Made by a program: the position numbers and the translations under genes
From: Vibrio ouci
GTDB lineage: Bacteria > Pseudomonadota > Gammaproteobacteria > Enterobacterales > Vibrionaceae
Length of the DNA stretch: 64,000 nucleotides
Direction: 5' to 3'
Assembly: GCF_004551525.1 (NCBI RefSeq)
Contig: NZ_SATR01000020.1
Location: forward strand, 62,001 to 126,000
In this document: positions 1 to 8,923 of the stretch, in pieces
Layout: each line of letters starts with the position of its first letter
How positions within the stretch are numbered: position 1 is the stretch's first letter
Notes under the pieces: model-generated
Told to the model about the DNA's origin: nothing
Databases searched by the model: none
What the model saw: only the letters and a program-made list of their open reading frames with translations

Positions 1-200
1 CGCTAGCCAAGCAGCAAGGTTGGTCACTACAACGTCTTTGCCAAGTTAAACCAACTGAGCGCAAAGAGGTATCTAGGCTACTGATTCAATTAGGTAAAGT
101 ATCCATCCCTGTGGTTCACTCAGCATTAACCATTCATGATAATGGCGGCTATAGCAGTGACTTTGTTCAGCTAACAAAGGCGTTTTATCTAAAGATGTAG
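1..200 (+). CDS. trmN6: tRNA1(Val) adenine-N6-methyltransferase TrmN6, C-terminal fragment
   Basis: Partial: only the last 65 codons (reading from base 3) lie in the window, ending in TAG at 198-200. The C-terminal text, finishing DFVQLTKAFYLKM, resembles the end of YfiC/TrmN6, the enzyme that methylates A37 of tRNA1(Val). The catalytic NPPY region lies outside the window, so the call rests on C-terminal similarity plus the neighbouring srmB, which also sits next to yfiC in E. coli. There the two genes are divergent, whereas here they point the same way. The assignment is good but not certain because no catalytic motif can be inspected. Confidence 0.7.
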   Translation, partial: LAKQQGWSLQRLCQVKPTERKEVSRLLIQLGKVSIPVVHSALTIHDNGGYSSDFVQLTKAFYLKM

Positions 201-210
201 AAAATAAGGT

Positions 211-239
211 GTGATCCTTATCACCGAACACTCTATAAT
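211..239 (+). promoter_or_regulatory. candidate sigma-70 promoter of srmB
   Basis: A perfect -10 hexamer TATAAT lies at 234-239, with a weak -35 (GTGATC, 211-216) at 17-bp spacing. This gives a leader of about 45 nt before the GTG at 291. The short inverted repeat just upstream (GGTG...CACC, 209-225) has no U-tract, so trmN6 transcription may read through into srmB. Confidence 0.4.
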
Positions 240-290
240 ACGACCCCTTAAATTTAATGCTCACACCAACTCGCTTGTGGAGACCTTATA

Positions 291-1529
291 GTGATCAGAA
301 ATTTCGCTGAATTGGAGCTAGACCCTAACCTACTCCTCGCCATTGAAGAAATGGGTTATGACCGCCCAACACAAATTCAGGCTGAAGCCATTCCGCAAGC
401 GTTAGATGGCCGAGATATCTTGGCGTCTGCCCCAACAGGGACAGGTAAAACAGCAGCATTTGCCTTACCTGCACTGCAATATTTGCAAGATTTTCCTCGC
501 CGTAAACCGGGGCCTGCTCGTGTTCTGATCCTGACTCCAACACGTGAGTTAGCGATGCAGGTTGCAGACCAAGCACGTGCACTAGCGAAGCATACTAAGC
601 TCAATATCTTTACTATCACTGGTGGTGTTCAGTACCAAGAGCATGCAGATATCTTAGGTAAAACCCAAGATATCGTGGTAGCAACACCTGGCCGTTTGAT
701 GGAATACATCAACGCAGAGCGTTTTGACTGTCGTGCGATTGAATGGCTGATCCTTGATGAAGCCGATCGCATGCTAGATATGGGTTTTGGCCCAACAGTT
801 GATCGCCTTTCTACAGAATGCCGCTGGCGTAAACAGACGCTACTCTTCTCTGCAACGCTTGAAGGTAAAGGTGTAGAAGGCTTCACAGCCGATCTACTAA
901 AAGAGCCTGCAGAAATTGACGCTGAGCCATCTCGCCGTGAGCGTAAGAAAATCGCACAGTGGTACCACCGTGCTGATGACATGAACCATAAACTTGAGCT
1001 GCTGAAAAAGATAATCACTGATCAAGCTGAGCGTTCAATTGTGTTCTTAAAAACTCGTGAGCGTCTTGGTGAGCTTCGTGCTGAACTTGAAAAAGCGCAA
1101 ATTCCGTGTGCTTGGATTCAAGGTGAAATGCCACAAGATCGTCGTAATAACGCCATCGCCCGCTTCCGTGACGGTACGGTGAACGTATTACTGGCAACCG
1201 ACGTTGCAGCGCGTGGTATCGACCTTCCTGACGTAAGCCATGTTATCAACTACGACATGCCTCGTAGTGCAGACGTTTACCTACACCGAATTGGTCGTAC
1301 TGCCCGTGCCGGCAAGAAAGGTAATGCAGTATCTCTTGTTGAAGCGCACGATCAACCAATGCTAGACCGTGTAGCTCGCTACGTAAAAGAAGAGATCAAA
1401 GAGCGCTTTATCAAAGAGATGCGTCCTAAACACAAAAAGCCTGTGTTTAAGAAAAAGAACAAGAAAAAAGACGACAAGAAGAAAACTGCCGTTAAAGGTA
1501 AGAAGAAAGTCGCTAAGAAGAAAAAGTAA
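291..1529 (+). CDS. srmB: ATP-dependent DEAD-box RNA helicase SrmB
   Basis: This is a cytoplasmic RNA helicase that in E. coli helps early assembly of the 50S subunit. All helicase motifs are visible: the Q-motif (RPTQIQ), motif I PTGTGKT (about 48-54), Ia PTRELAMQ, TPGR, DEAD at residues 156-159, SAT (FSATLEG), the C-terminal ATDVAARGID, and motif VI HRIGRTARAG. The tail (about 370-412) is almost pure Lys and Arg, a typical RNA-binding extension of this subfamily. The GTG start at 291 begins with MIRNFAELELD, which aligns with the start of the family. The length of 412 aa is normal. The gene is followed closely by a Rho-independent terminator at 1554. Confidence 0.95.
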   Translation: MIRNFAELELDPNLLLAIEEMGYDRPTQIQAEAIPQALDGRDILASAPTGTGKTAAFALPALQYLQDFPRRKPGPARVLILTPTRELAMQVADQARALAKHTKLNIFTITGGVQYQEHADILGKTQDIVVATPGRLMEYINAERFDCRAIEWLILDEADRMLDMGFGPTVDRLSTECRWRKQTLLFSATLEGKGVEGFTADLLKEPAEIDAEPSRRERKKIAQWYHRADDMNHKLELLKKIITDQAERSIVFLKTRERLGELRAELEKAQIPCAWIQGEMPQDRRNNAIARFRDGTVNVLLATDVAARGIDLPDVSHVINYDMPRSADVYLHRIGRTARAGKKGNAVSLVEAHDQPMLDRVARYVKEEIKERFIKEMRPKHKKPVFKKKNKKKDDKKKTAVKGKKKVAKKKK

Positions 1530-1553
1530 TCTTTTGATTTAAACAATATTGGT

Positions 1554-1590
1554 AAGGGTTGATGTGAAAGCATCAACCCTTTCTTTTATT
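1554..1590 (+). terminator. Rho-independent terminator of srmB
   Basis: There is a perfect 11-bp stem AAGGGTTGATG (1554-1564) / CATCAACCCTT (1571-1581) with a 6-nt loop, followed by TTCTTTT. It starts 24 nt after the srmB stop. Confidence 0.9.
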
Positions 1591-1608
1591 CAATCATATT
1601 AAGACCAT

Positions 1609-2099
1609 GTCACCCTCAAGAGTGAGGTACGAACGAGTTGGAGATCTCATCGAGACTACGACTCGCTTTGAGAGATTCCTTACTCACTCCTTCGTCGTTC
1701 TAAGGAATGACGCGCATATATTCAACCACAATAAGACAACGTCATCCTCAAGAGTGAGGCACGAGCGAGTTGGGGATCTCATCGAGACTACGACTCGCTT
1801 TGAGAGATTCCTTATTCACTCCTTCTTCGTTCTAAGGAATGACGCGTACATATTCAGCGATGATAAGACAATGTCATCCTCAAGAGTGAGGTACGAACGA
1901 GTTGGGGATCTCATCAAAGTTACGACGCGCTTTGAGAGGTTCCTTACTCACTCCTTCGTCGAATGACGCGTACATATTCAGCGATGATAAGACAATGTCA
2001 TCCTCAAGAGTGAGGTACGAACGAGTTGGGGATCTCATCAAAGTTACGACGCGCTTTGAGAGGTTCCTTACTCACTCCTTCGTCGTTCTAAGGAATGAC
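1609..2099. repeat. tandem array of four near-palindromic 103-bp units (132-bp period)
   Basis: The four units are 1609-1711, 1741-1843, 1873-1967 and 1997-2099, separated by 29-nt linkers that are themselves similar (ending in GATAAGACAAT in three places). Each unit begins GTCAtCCTcaAgAGTGAGG and ends TCGTTCTAAGGAATGAC; when the end is reverse-complemented the two arms match over about 40 bp. A transcript could therefore fold into one long hairpin. Unit 3 lacks 8 bp (GTTCTAAG) near its right end and is otherwise nearly identical to unit 4, which points to recent duplication. Open frames through the array are artefacts of the repeat. No transposase is present. It resembles the MITE-like palindromic elements common in marine gammaproteobacteria; the family name is unknown to me. 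Confidence 0.85.
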
Positions 2100-2111
2100 T
2101 GCTTTGACCAG

Positions 2112-2143
2112 ATAAAAAATACCGCCTTAATAAGGCGGTATTT
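2112..2143 (-). terminator. Rho-independent terminator behind prfC
   Basis: A 12-bp stem AAATACCGCCTT (2117-2128) / AAGGCGGTATTT (2132-2143) has a 3-nt loop. Read on the minus strand it is followed by a T-run (plus strand A-run 2114-2119). It lies about 150 nt past the prfC stop, with the ERIC-like element in between. The right arm also ends in TTT, so it may act weakly in the other direction. Confidence 0.8.
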
Positions 2144-2164
2144 CGGAAATAGTTCTTCAAAGCG

Positions 2165-2281
2165 TTTGCTGTGAGAGCAAGGCGACAAGTAAACTCAACC
2201 TTGGGAGCGTAGTACGCTACGTGACTTAGCTGGGCTGGCACTCCAGTGAGTTTACGCAGTCAACGCTGCTATCGCAGCAAA
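2165..2281. repeat. ERIC-like intergenic palindrome, copy 1
   Basis: The arms TTTGCTGtGAgAGCA (from 2165) and the reverse complement of the right end (to 2281) match over about 30 bp, meeting at AGTAAACTCA / TGAGTTTAC. The inner text contains GGCGACAAG, GGAGC, GTGACT and ACGCAGTCAACGC. These correspond to conserved blocks of the enterobacterial ERIC/IRU element (GGCGGCAAG, GGAGC, GTGACT, ACGCAGCCAACGC). The element ends 11 bp from the prfC stop codon and would be transcribed in the prfC 3' UTR. A second copy lies at 54374-54497. Confidence 0.8.
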
Positions 2282-2292
2282 GGCGAAGAAGA

Positions 2293-3882
2293 TTAGTGCT
2301 CGCGAGTCGCGCGGAACTCCACTTCTGGAAAACGCTCTTTAGCCAGATTCAAGTTCACCATAGTTGGTGCGATGTATGTCAGATTATCACCACCATCCAG
2401 TGCTAGGTTGGTTTGGTTCTTACGCTGGAAGTCATCTAGCTTCTTACCGTCTGAACACTCCACCCAACGTGCTGTCGCAACGTTAACACCTTCATAGATA
2501 GCTTCTACGTTGTATTCTGCTTTTAGACGCGCAACAACCACATCAAACTGAAGCACACCTACTGCGCCTACGATAAGGTCGTTATTCTGTAGTGGACGGA
2601 ATACTTGCACCGCACCTTCTTCAGATAGCTGAACCAGACCTTTTAGTAGCTGCTTCTGCTTCAATGGATCTTTTAGTCGGATGCGACGGAACAGTTCAGG
2701 AGCAAAGTTTGGAATACCAGAGAATTTCAGTGCTTCACCTTGAGTAAAGGTATCACCAATCTGAATCGTACCGTGGTTATGCAGACCAATGATGTCACCT
2801 GCGTAAGCATTCTCAGCACGAGAACGATCGCCCGCCATAAAGGTTACCGCATCAGAGATACTGACGTTTTTACCAGTACGCACGTGGTTCATTTTCATGC
2901 CTTGGGTGTAAGTACCTGACACAATACGCATGAAAGCAATACGGTCACGGTGTTTAGGATCCATGTTTGCTTGGATCTTAAATACAAAGCCTGAGAACTT
3001 ATCTTCTGTAGCTTCAACATCACGCTCTACTGCTTGACGCGCTTTTGGTGCTGGCGCCCACTTAGTTAGGCCATCAAGCATGTGATCAACACCAAAGTTA
3101 CCTAGTGCGGTACCAAAGTATACTGGCGTAAGTTCACCTGCTAGGAACAGCTCGTGGTCAAACTCAGGACATGCACCCATTACGAGCTCAAGCTCTTCAC
3201 GCACGCTTTCCGCTAGATCTGCACCAACTTTTTCATCAAGCTCTGGGTTATCTAGGCCTTTGATGATGCGTACTTCTTGGATTTCATGACCGTGGCCAGA
3301 TTCGTACAAAATCGTTTCATCACGGTGAATGTGGTAAACACCTTTAAACTCTTTACCACAACCGATAGGCCATGAAATTGGCGCACACGCCATGCCAAGT
3401 TCGCTTTCTACTTCGTCAAGCACTTCCATTGGATCACGTACATCACGGTCCAATTTGTTCATGAAGGTAACGATTGGAGTATCACGTAAGCGCGTTACTT
3501 CCATTAGTTTGCGGGTACGGTCTTCGACACCTTTCGCCGCATCGATAACCATTAGACATGAGTCTACCGCTGTCAGTGTACGGTAAGTATCTTCCGAGAA
3601 GTCTTCGTGTCCCGGAGTATCGAGTAGGTTTACAAGACAATCATTGTAAGGAAACTGCATTACAGAGGTTGTCACCGAGATGCCACGCTCTTTTTCCATC
3701 TCCATCCAGTCAGATTTCGCATGTTGAGCAGAGCCACGACCTTTTACTGTACCTGCTTTTTGGATTGCGTTTCCGAATAACAGCACTTTTTCTGTAATAG
3801 TGGTTTTACCCGCATCTGGGTGCGAGATGATAGCGAAAGTTCTACGTTTAGAAACTTCGCCAAGAAAAGGAGTATTTGACAT
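2293..3882 (-). CDS. prfC: peptide chain release factor 3 (RF3)
   Basis: RF3 is a translational GTPase that recycles RF1 and RF2 from the ribosome after peptide release. The G-domain motifs are present: G1 SHPDAGKTT (20-28), the G2 region [13 protein letters not shown]3 DTPGHEDF, and G4 NKLD. An EF-G-like domain II and the RF3 C-terminal domain follow (EGAVQVF, ending FRATREH). The length of 529 aa equals that of E. coli RF3. Its mRNA is predicted to carry the ERIC-like palindrome before the terminator at 2112-2143. The gene is transcribed towards srmB and is divergent from the c-di-GMP gene at 4099. Confidence 0.97.
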   Translation of the reverse strand: MSNTPFLGEVSKRRTFAIISHPDAGKTTITEKVLLFGNAIQKAGTVKGRGSAQHAKSDWMEMEKERGISVTTSVMQFPYNDCLVNLLDTPGHEDFSEDTYRTLTAVDSCLMVIDAAKGVEDRTRKLMEVTRLRDTPIVTFMNKLDRDVRDPMEVLDEVESELGMACAPISWPIGCGKEFKGVYHIHRDETILYESGHGHEIQEVRIIKGLDNPELDEKVGADLAESVREELELVMGACPEFDHELFLAGELTPVYFGTALGNFGVDHMLDGLTKWAPAPKARQAVERDVEATEDKFSGFVFKIQANMDPKHRDRIAFMRIVSGTYTQGMKMNHVRTGKNVSISDAVTFMAGDRSRAENAYAGDIIGLHNHGTIQIGDTFTQGEALKFSGIPNFAPELFRRIRLKDPLKQKQLLKGLVQLSEEGAVQVFRPLQNNDLIVGAVGVLQFDVVVARLKAEYNVEAIYEGVNVATARWVECSDGKKLDDFQRKNQTNLALDGGDNLTYIAPTMVNLNLAKERFPEVEFRATREH

Positions 3883-4098
3883 GAAAGGGTTCTTCTTCTG
3901 TCTATGAGCTATATCGAGCGAGTCACAACTCTAGCTCTAGCGGTTCGATTCAATTTTGCGCGGTATTTTCGCTTATATTCACTTAAGGGGCAACTTCATC
4001 AATGAAAATGACGCAAAAAGAGTTTCTATCCTGCTACAAATTAAAATATCAATAAATATGGACTATAACTAAAGAAGTAGAAGGAACTTATCTCAACT

Positions 4099-6150
4099 AT
4101 GCCAGAAAACAAAAAAATCAACTCACTCGCTTTTAGACAAGCTAAAACAGTTTTCCTAGTATCGGTCATTTTGGGGATCTGTTTTAGCTTCTATCATATT
4201 TTGGTGGATCTCCATCAGGAGCAAAAGCGCATTGAAGAACACTATCAATTTAAGCTTCTGCAGAACTACTCTAACGCTAGCCAAGCCGCCTATCACTTAA
4301 ACCAACTGCTCGCAGAGCAAGTCACGTCAAGCTTGATGATGGATAATGCGATTTACCAAGTGCAAATTATTGATGACTTTGGTGACACCCTGACCGAGCG
4401 AGAAAAAAACATTTCTCAGCAAAGCGACTTTACCGAAGCACTTTCACGCTATTTAACACCCACTACACCGATTTATAGGACCGACCTGCATCAGCCTAAT
4501 TCTCATGTTGTAGTCGGTACCTTAAGCTTTTCGGTGAACGGCGCTTATATCGCCAAAGATTTTATCGCTAAGACAACCCAGATTCTGCTGTTTGATCTAT
4601 TCCGAAATATCCTGCTGACATCTATTTTGTTGATGTTCTTTTATCAGAAACTGTCGAAGCCGTTAGTGACTCTGATTGACTGGGTGCGTTCTTTGCAAAA
4701 TAAAAACAGTGTGCTTCCACCTCCGACACAATATCGCGACGACGAACTTGGTCACCTAGCGCAAACCTTTCACACCCTGTGGAAAGACAGAGAGGCGGCA
4801 GAGGTCAAACTCAATCAGCTTGCTTACTATGACTCCTTAACTGGCCTAGCAAACCGCAGCCTATTACTGCAAATGCTGGAAGAAGCCATTACTCATGCCA
4901 ACAAGGACAATCAAGCTGGGGCACTCTTTTATCTCGATTTAGACCGCTTTAAAACTATCAATGATTCTCTCGGACATACCATTGGCGATCATCTGATCAA
5001 AGCGATTTCAATGCGCATTGAAGCATGGCTACAAGAAGAATTTACCGCAGCGCGCATCGGTGGCGATGAATTTGCCATACTTCTTCCCCACACATCGGTT
5101 GATAAAGCCCATGAACTGGCTCAACAGTTACTGGCTCTTGTTTCCAACCCTTATTCGATTGACGATCACCAGCTTTATTGTACGGTCAGTGTCGGTATCG
5201 CCGTTTACCCTTCGGTTGGCGGCACCAATATTGATGTGCTTCGCCAAGCAGACACTGCCCTCTATAGAGCCAAAGTGGCAGGTCGCAACAAGTACATGTT
5301 CTATGAGCCAGAGATGCAAGCTCAGGTAGAGTCATTCTTGGAAATTGAGAAAGGACTGCATGAAGCGATTAATAAAGGTCAGCTTGAGCTCTACTATCAA
5401 CCTCAGGTGGATGACAAGCACCATATCATTGGTGTTGAAGCTTTAATTCGTTGGAATCACCCTGAAAAAGGGCTGTTACCGCCAGGGGTCTTCATGCCTA
5501 TTGCGGAAGAAACCGGACAGATCCTGCAAATCGGTAATTGGATTATTGAACAAGCATGCTATCAGTACGCTAAGTGGAGAAAACTCAACGTATTACCCGA
5601 TACCTTCCGCCGCTTAGCGATCAATATCAGCCCTTTGCAGTTTTCCCAAAGCGCGTTTGTAGAACATATCGTCGATTCGATGGCACAGGCAGGCATTAGT
5701 GGTGAGCACATTGAACTGGAAATTACCGAAAACTTGTTGCTAGAGAATGTCGAAGGGACAGTACAAAAAATGAAGGAGCTTAAGCAACATAATTTGAAAA
5801 CCTCTATCGATGACTTTGGTACCGGTTACTCTTCACTTCGTTACCTCAAACACCTGTCTGTCGATGTCTTGAAAATCGATCGGTCGTTCGTTACTCAACT
5901 TCACTTAGATGAGAGTGATCAAGCGATCGTCGACACCATCATTATGACGGCCAAAAGACTCAACCTAGAAGTGATTGCGGAAGGTGTTGAAGACGCCTAT
6001 GAACTGCAAGCTCTGAAACAACTGGGCTGTGACCAATTCCAAGGTTACTTATTTGATAAGCCTCTTCCAGTAACAGAGCTAACCCAGAGATTTGAAAAGA
6101 ATTTCTACCCAGTTGATGAGCCGACCGTTATTAAAGCCGTGCAGAAATAG
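4099..6150 (+). CDS. membrane GGDEF-EAL protein (c-di-GMP turnover)
   Basis: This inner-membrane signalling protein has a TM helix at about 15-35, a periplasmic sensor of about 125 residues, a second TM at about 160-183, a HAMP-like segment (about 185-235), a GGDEF domain and an EAL domain. GGDEF is intact at 321-325 (ARIGGDEFAILL). No RxxD inhibitory site precedes it: the positions read QEEF. The EAL domain has EAL at 447-449, NISPLQF, ELEITENLL, IDDFGTGYSSL and KIDRSFV, which is the full set expected for an active phosphodiesterase. Both activities are therefore possible, and the net direction cannot be told from sequence. It sits beside prfC, as a GGDEF-EAL gene does in V. cholerae from memory. 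Its ligand is unknown. Confidence 0.9.
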   Translation: MPENKKINSLAFRQAKTVFLVSVILGICFSFYHILVDLHQEQKRIEEHYQFKLLQNYSNASQAAYHLNQLLAEQVTSSLMMDNAIYQVQIIDDFGDTLTEREKNISQQSDFTEALSRYLTPTTPIYRTDLHQPNSHVVVGTLSFSVNGAYIAKDFIAKTTQILLFDLFRNILLTSILLMFFYQKLSKPLVTLIDWVRSLQNKNSVLPPPTQYRDDELGHLAQTFHTLWKDREAAEVKLNQLAYYDSLTGLANRSLLLQMLEEAITHANKDNQAGALFYLDLDRFKTINDSLGHTIGDHLIKAISMRIEAWLQEEFTAARIGGDEFAILLPHTSVDKAHELAQQLLALVSNPYSIDDHQLYCTVSVGIAVYPSVGGTNIDVLRQADTALYRAKVAGRNKYMFYEPEMQAQVESFLEIEKGLHEAINKGQLELYYQPQVDDKHHIIGVEALIRWNHPEKGLLPPGVFMPIAEETGQILQIGNWIIEQACYQYAKWRKLNVLPDTFRRLAINISPLQFSQSAFVEHIVDSMAQAGISGEHIELEITENLLLENVEGTVQKMKELKQHNLKTSIDDFGTGYSSLRYLKHLSVDVLKIDRSFVTQLHLDESDQAIVDTIIMTAKRLNLEVIAEGVEDAYELQALKQLGCDQFQGYLFDKPLPVTELTQRFEKNFYPVDEPTVIKAVQK

Positions 6151-6151
6151 T

Positions 6152-6598
6152 CTAGAAAAAGATATAGCTCATGATAATCGCATCTTCTTTGCCCTTAATC
6201 GTAGGGTAATAGTTGATACGTCGATCGACTTCATTAAAGCCTACCGCCTCATACAAGGCTGTCGCGCGAATATTACTTTCTCTTACCTCGAGCCACGCAC
6301 TGTCTGCTTTCGCCTGCTCACACATGGTTAGAAAGCTCTCAATCAACTGCTTACCATAGCCTTTGCCCTGCTCATTCGGATCAACAGCGATATTAAGTAA
6401 AGTGACTTCACCAACAATATTCTGCGCGTAAAAGTAACCCACCACCTTATCATCTTGCACTAAGACATGATGACTAGCGCCGCGACTATTGATGTCTCGA
6501 ATCAGATTTTCTGACCAAGGATGACTATGCGCTGCGCGCTCGATACGTAACACACTGTCTAAGTGAGCATTATCTAAGGGAAGGATTGAGTTTTTCAT
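6152..6598 (-). CDS. rimI: ribosomal protein S18 alanine N-acetyltransferase RimI
   Basis: This GNAT enzyme acetylates the N-terminal Ala of ribosomal protein S18. It has the acetyl-CoA loop EQGKGYGKQL (Q/R-x-x-G-x-G/A), LLNIAVDP before it, WLEVRESNIRATALYEAVGF, and the typical end RINYYPTIKGKEDAIIMSY. The start at 6598 (MKNSILPLDNAHL) gives 148 aa, the same as E. coli RimI. The ATG overlaps the holD stop as ATGA, which indicates translational coupling. A longer frame from 6625 would add nine residues and is less likely. Confidence 0.93.
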   Translation of the reverse strand: MKNSILPLDNAHLDSVLRIERAAHSHPWSENLIRDINSRGASHHVLVQDDKVVGYFYAQNIVGEVTLLNIAVDPNEQGKGYGKQLIESFLTMCEQAKADSAWLEVRESNIRATALYEAVGFNEVDRRINYYPTIKGKEDAIIMSYIFF

Positions 6599-6996
6599 TT
6601 TTGGTATGAACAAATTTGTTGCCAAAGAGCACGACGTTGCTCGTTGTTTCCATCAATATCGCTGAGCAAAGGAGACGTTAGCATCTGTCCTGAGACTTGC
6701 GATGGCGCTTCACAGCCAGCGAACCATATCCATCTAGTAAAAGGCTGAGCCAGCTGAGAGAGCTGCTCTGGGTAAATATGTAACGCCTGTGATAAGTCCA
6801 ATTTGATACTTTTCAACACCCGTTCAAACATTAAAGCTGTCTCTTTTTTCGGATATTGGGGAGATACCAGCAAAAGTTTACAAGACTCTTGCAATACTAT
6901 ATTTGGCGATTGATAGCCTTGCAGCCTTTCTGGGTGGTTCAGTTGGTAATACTGAATTCCCATTTCTTGTAAATACTGTATCTCGTGGTGTGGCAT
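6595..6996 (-). CDS. holD: DNA polymerase III psi subunit HolD
   Basis: The psi subunit links the clamp-loader complex to chi and, through it, to SSB. The protein is 133 aa and poorly conserved. Recognisable traits are the N-terminal LQEMGIQYYQLNHPERLQG chi-binding region, WIWFAGC in the middle, SPLLSDIDGNNEQRRALWQQIC near the end, and the tight ATGA overlap with rimI, the same gene pair as in E. coli. There rsmC is divergent from holD, whereas here rsmC lies elsewhere (28297). Confidence 0.9.
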   Translation of the reverse strand: MPHHEIQYLQEMGIQYYQLNHPERLQGYQSPNIVLQESCKLLLVSPQYPKKETALMFERVLKSIKLDLSQALHIYPEQLSQLAQPFTRWIWFAGCEAPSQVSGQMLTSPLLSDIDGNNEQRRALWQQICSYQK

Positions 6997-7051
6997 AAGG
7001 CATCGTCACTAAATTAAACGAGGCAATCCTAACATAAAACGCAGAGGTAAC

Positions 7052-7495
7052 ATGAAACAAATCATCACAATTTTACTGTCATCACTGGTTCTATTTTTTG
7101 CTCCGCACAGTTTCGCCAAAGAGGCCGATGGCTGGGTATTAATCAGCGACAAGGTGGTTAACTATAAAGCTGAAACCGATACTGTTGAGCCTTTGGCCTA
7201 TATCAGTGAACGAAACTTCAGCAAGTTAAAAATCAAAGTCGTTCAAGGCACAGTAAACCTTAAAGAGCTGGTTGTCACCATGTCAGATGGCAGCACTAAA
7301 GAGCTAAAAACAATGGGCACCTTGACTAAAGGTATGTCGACTCGAGCATGGACTTTACCAGGTGATGAAAATGCCAAGTTTAAAAAGCTCGATATGACTT
7401 ATGATAGCTGGGGCAGCAACACACTCAGCGCAGTCGGCTTAAGCAAAAAAGCTAAAATTGAAGTATGGGGCAAAAAGCGCACTGAAGAAGAATAA
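7052..7495 (+). CDS. small secreted protein of unknown function
   Basis: The 147-aa protein starts with a clear Sec signal peptide (MKQIITILLSSLVLFFAPHSFA, cleavage after about residue 22). The mature part is about 125 residues, rich in beta-strand-forming segments and Lys, with no Cys: LKIKVVQGTVNLKELVVTMSD, then STRAWTLPG and LDMTYDSWG. The pattern suggests a small beta-sandwich and recalls DUF2541/YaaI-like periplasmic proteins, but I cannot confirm the family. It is divergent from holD with a 55-bp gap and is followed at once by a terminator, so it is a single-gene unit. Confidence 0.75.
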   Translation: MKQIITILLSSLVLFFAPHSFAKEADGWVLISDKVVNYKAETDTVEPLAYISERNFSKLKIKVVQGTVNLKELVVTMSDGSTKELKTMGTLTKGMSTRAWTLPGDENAKFKKLDMTYDSWGSNTLSAVGLSKKAKIEVWGKKRTEEE

Positions 7496-7512
7496 CGATT
7501 TGCCAATAAAAA

Positions 7513-7538
7513 AAGCCACCTCGTCAGGTGGCTTCTTT
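7513..7538. terminator. bidirectional Rho-independent terminator
   Basis: AAGCCACCT (7513-7521) / AGGTGGCTT (7526-7534) has a 4-nt loop, an A-run on the left and a T-rich right flank. It serves the secreted-protein gene on the plus strand and glmM on the minus strand, which converge here. Confidence 0.85.
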
Positions 7539-7556
7539 CAATATTAGCGCTTATTG

Positions 7557-8897
7557 TTAAAAGCTTGCTTTTACTGCATCAGCAATCTTGAGTGCTGAAG
7601 CTTGAACAAGTTCACCATCTTGTCCTTCCACCATGACGCGAATCAACGGCTCTGTACCTGATTTACGCAACAGCACTCGACCTTTATCGCCAAGCTCAGC
7701 TTCAACTTCTGCCGTCGCTTGTTTTACGGCTTCCGCTTCAAGTGGGTTTGAGTCGCCTTCAAAACGAACGTTTTCTAGCACCTGCGGGTAGAGTGTCATG
7801 CCTTGTGATAGGTCATGGAGAGACATATCACTGCCGACAACAGAAGCAAGTACTTGTAGCGCCGCCACAATCGCGTCACCTGTAGTGACTTTGTCTAGTA
7901 GAATGACGTGACCCGAGTTCTCTGCACCGATCTTCCAACCTTTCGCCAGCAGTTGCTCCATCACATAACGGTCACCAACAGCGGCACGAACAAATGGAAT
8001 ACCCAACTGCTTAAGGCCGTTTTCCATACCTAGGTTGGTCATCAGTGTACCAACAACACCGCCTTTTAACTCACCGCGACGTAACGCATCACGAGCGATA
8101 ATATAAGCAATTTGGTCACCATCGATCTTATTACCTAAGTGATCAACCATGATGATTCGGTCGCCATCGCCATCAAAAGCAAGACCAAGAGCAGCACCTT
8201 CTTCAACGACACGTTTTTGTAGTGCACGAACATCGGTCGCACCAACTTCATGGTTGATGTTAGTCCCATTAGGCTCAATACCCATGGCAACCACTTCTGC
8301 GCCTAGTTCGCTAAATACCGCAGGAGCGATATGGTAAGTCGCGCCATGTGCACAATCGACTACGATTTTTTGACCCGCTAGGCTTAACTCTGTCTGGAAA
8401 GTACTCTTACAGAATTCAATGTAACGTCCTGCAGCATCGTTAAGTCGAGTCGCTTTACCAAGCAGTGACGACTCTACGCATTCAATGTCTTTATCGAGTT
8501 CCGCTTCAATCGCTAATTCAATGTCATCCGGTAGTTTAGTGCCTTCAGATGAGAAGAATTTGATGCCATTATCGTAGTAAGGGTTGTGTGATGCAGAGAT
8601 AACAATGCCAGCTTCAGCACGGAAGGTTTGAGTTAGATAAGCAACAGCAGGCGTTGGCATTGGGCCAGTAAAGGTTGCTTTCAAACCTGCAGCCGCAAGT
8701 CCCGCTTCTAACGCTGACTCCAGCATATACCCTGAAATACGGGTATCTTTACCAATGATCACTTTCTTAGTGCCCTGCTTAGCCAGTACGCGGCCTGCTG
8801 CCCAACCTAGCTTCAAGACAAAATCAGGAGTAATAGGATATTGACCTACTTTGCCACGGACACCATCGGTACCAAAATAACGTCTCTTGTCTGACAT
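7557..8897 (-). CDS. glmM: phosphoglucosamine mutase GlmM
   Basis: GlmM converts glucosamine-6-P to glucosamine-1-P on the way to UDP-GlcNAc for peptidoglycan and LPS. The phosphoserine loop ISASHNP has its active Ser at 103, the metal loop is [12 protein letters not shown], the sugar-binding loop is GAENSGH, and the phosphate-binding loop is [15 protein letters not shown]. The start at 8897 ([15 protein letters not shown], 446 aa) is preceded by AAGGAATAACT and matches the family. A longer open frame from 8927 runs over the folP stop and is rejected. It follows folP by 26 bp, the usual folP-glmM order. Confidence 0.97.
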   Translation of the reverse strand: MSDKRRYFGTDGVRGKVGQYPITPDFVLKLGWAAGRVLAKQGTKKVIIGKDTRISGYMLESALEAGLAAAGLKATFTGPMPTPAVAYLTQTFRAEAGIVISASHNPYYDNGIKFFSSEGTKLPDDIELAIEAELDKDIECVESSLLGKATRLNDAAGRYIEFCKSTFQTELSLAGQKIVVDCAHGATYHIAPAVFSELGAEVVAMGIEPNGTNINHEVGATDVRALQKRVVEEGAALGLAFDGDGDRIIMVDHLGNKIDGDQIAYIIARDALRRGELKGGVVGTLMTNLGMENGLKQLGIPFVRAAVGDRYVMEQLLAKGWKIGAENSGHVILLDKVTTGDAIVAALQVLASVVGSDMSLHDLSQGMTLYPQVLENVRFEGDSNPLEAEAVKQATAEVEAELGDKGRVLLRKSGTEPLIRVMVEGQDGELVQASALKIADAVKASF

Positions 8898-8923
8898 AGT
8901 TATTCCTTTATATTTTTTAATTT

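Noticed and set aside
629..1018. 129-codon ORF antisense to srmB
   Set aside because: Lies entirely in the complementary strand of a conserved helicase, has Ser/Arg-rich shadow composition and no start signals.
1607..1966. 119-codon and overlapping 90-codon ORFs with repeated peptide text
   Set aside because: They are translations of the tandem palindromic array; the repeated protein simply mirrors the DNA repeat and there is no ribosome-binding site.
1609..2099. CRISPR array
   Set aside because: Units are 103 bp, palindromic over their whole length, with linkers that are conserved rather than unique; no cas genes are nearby.
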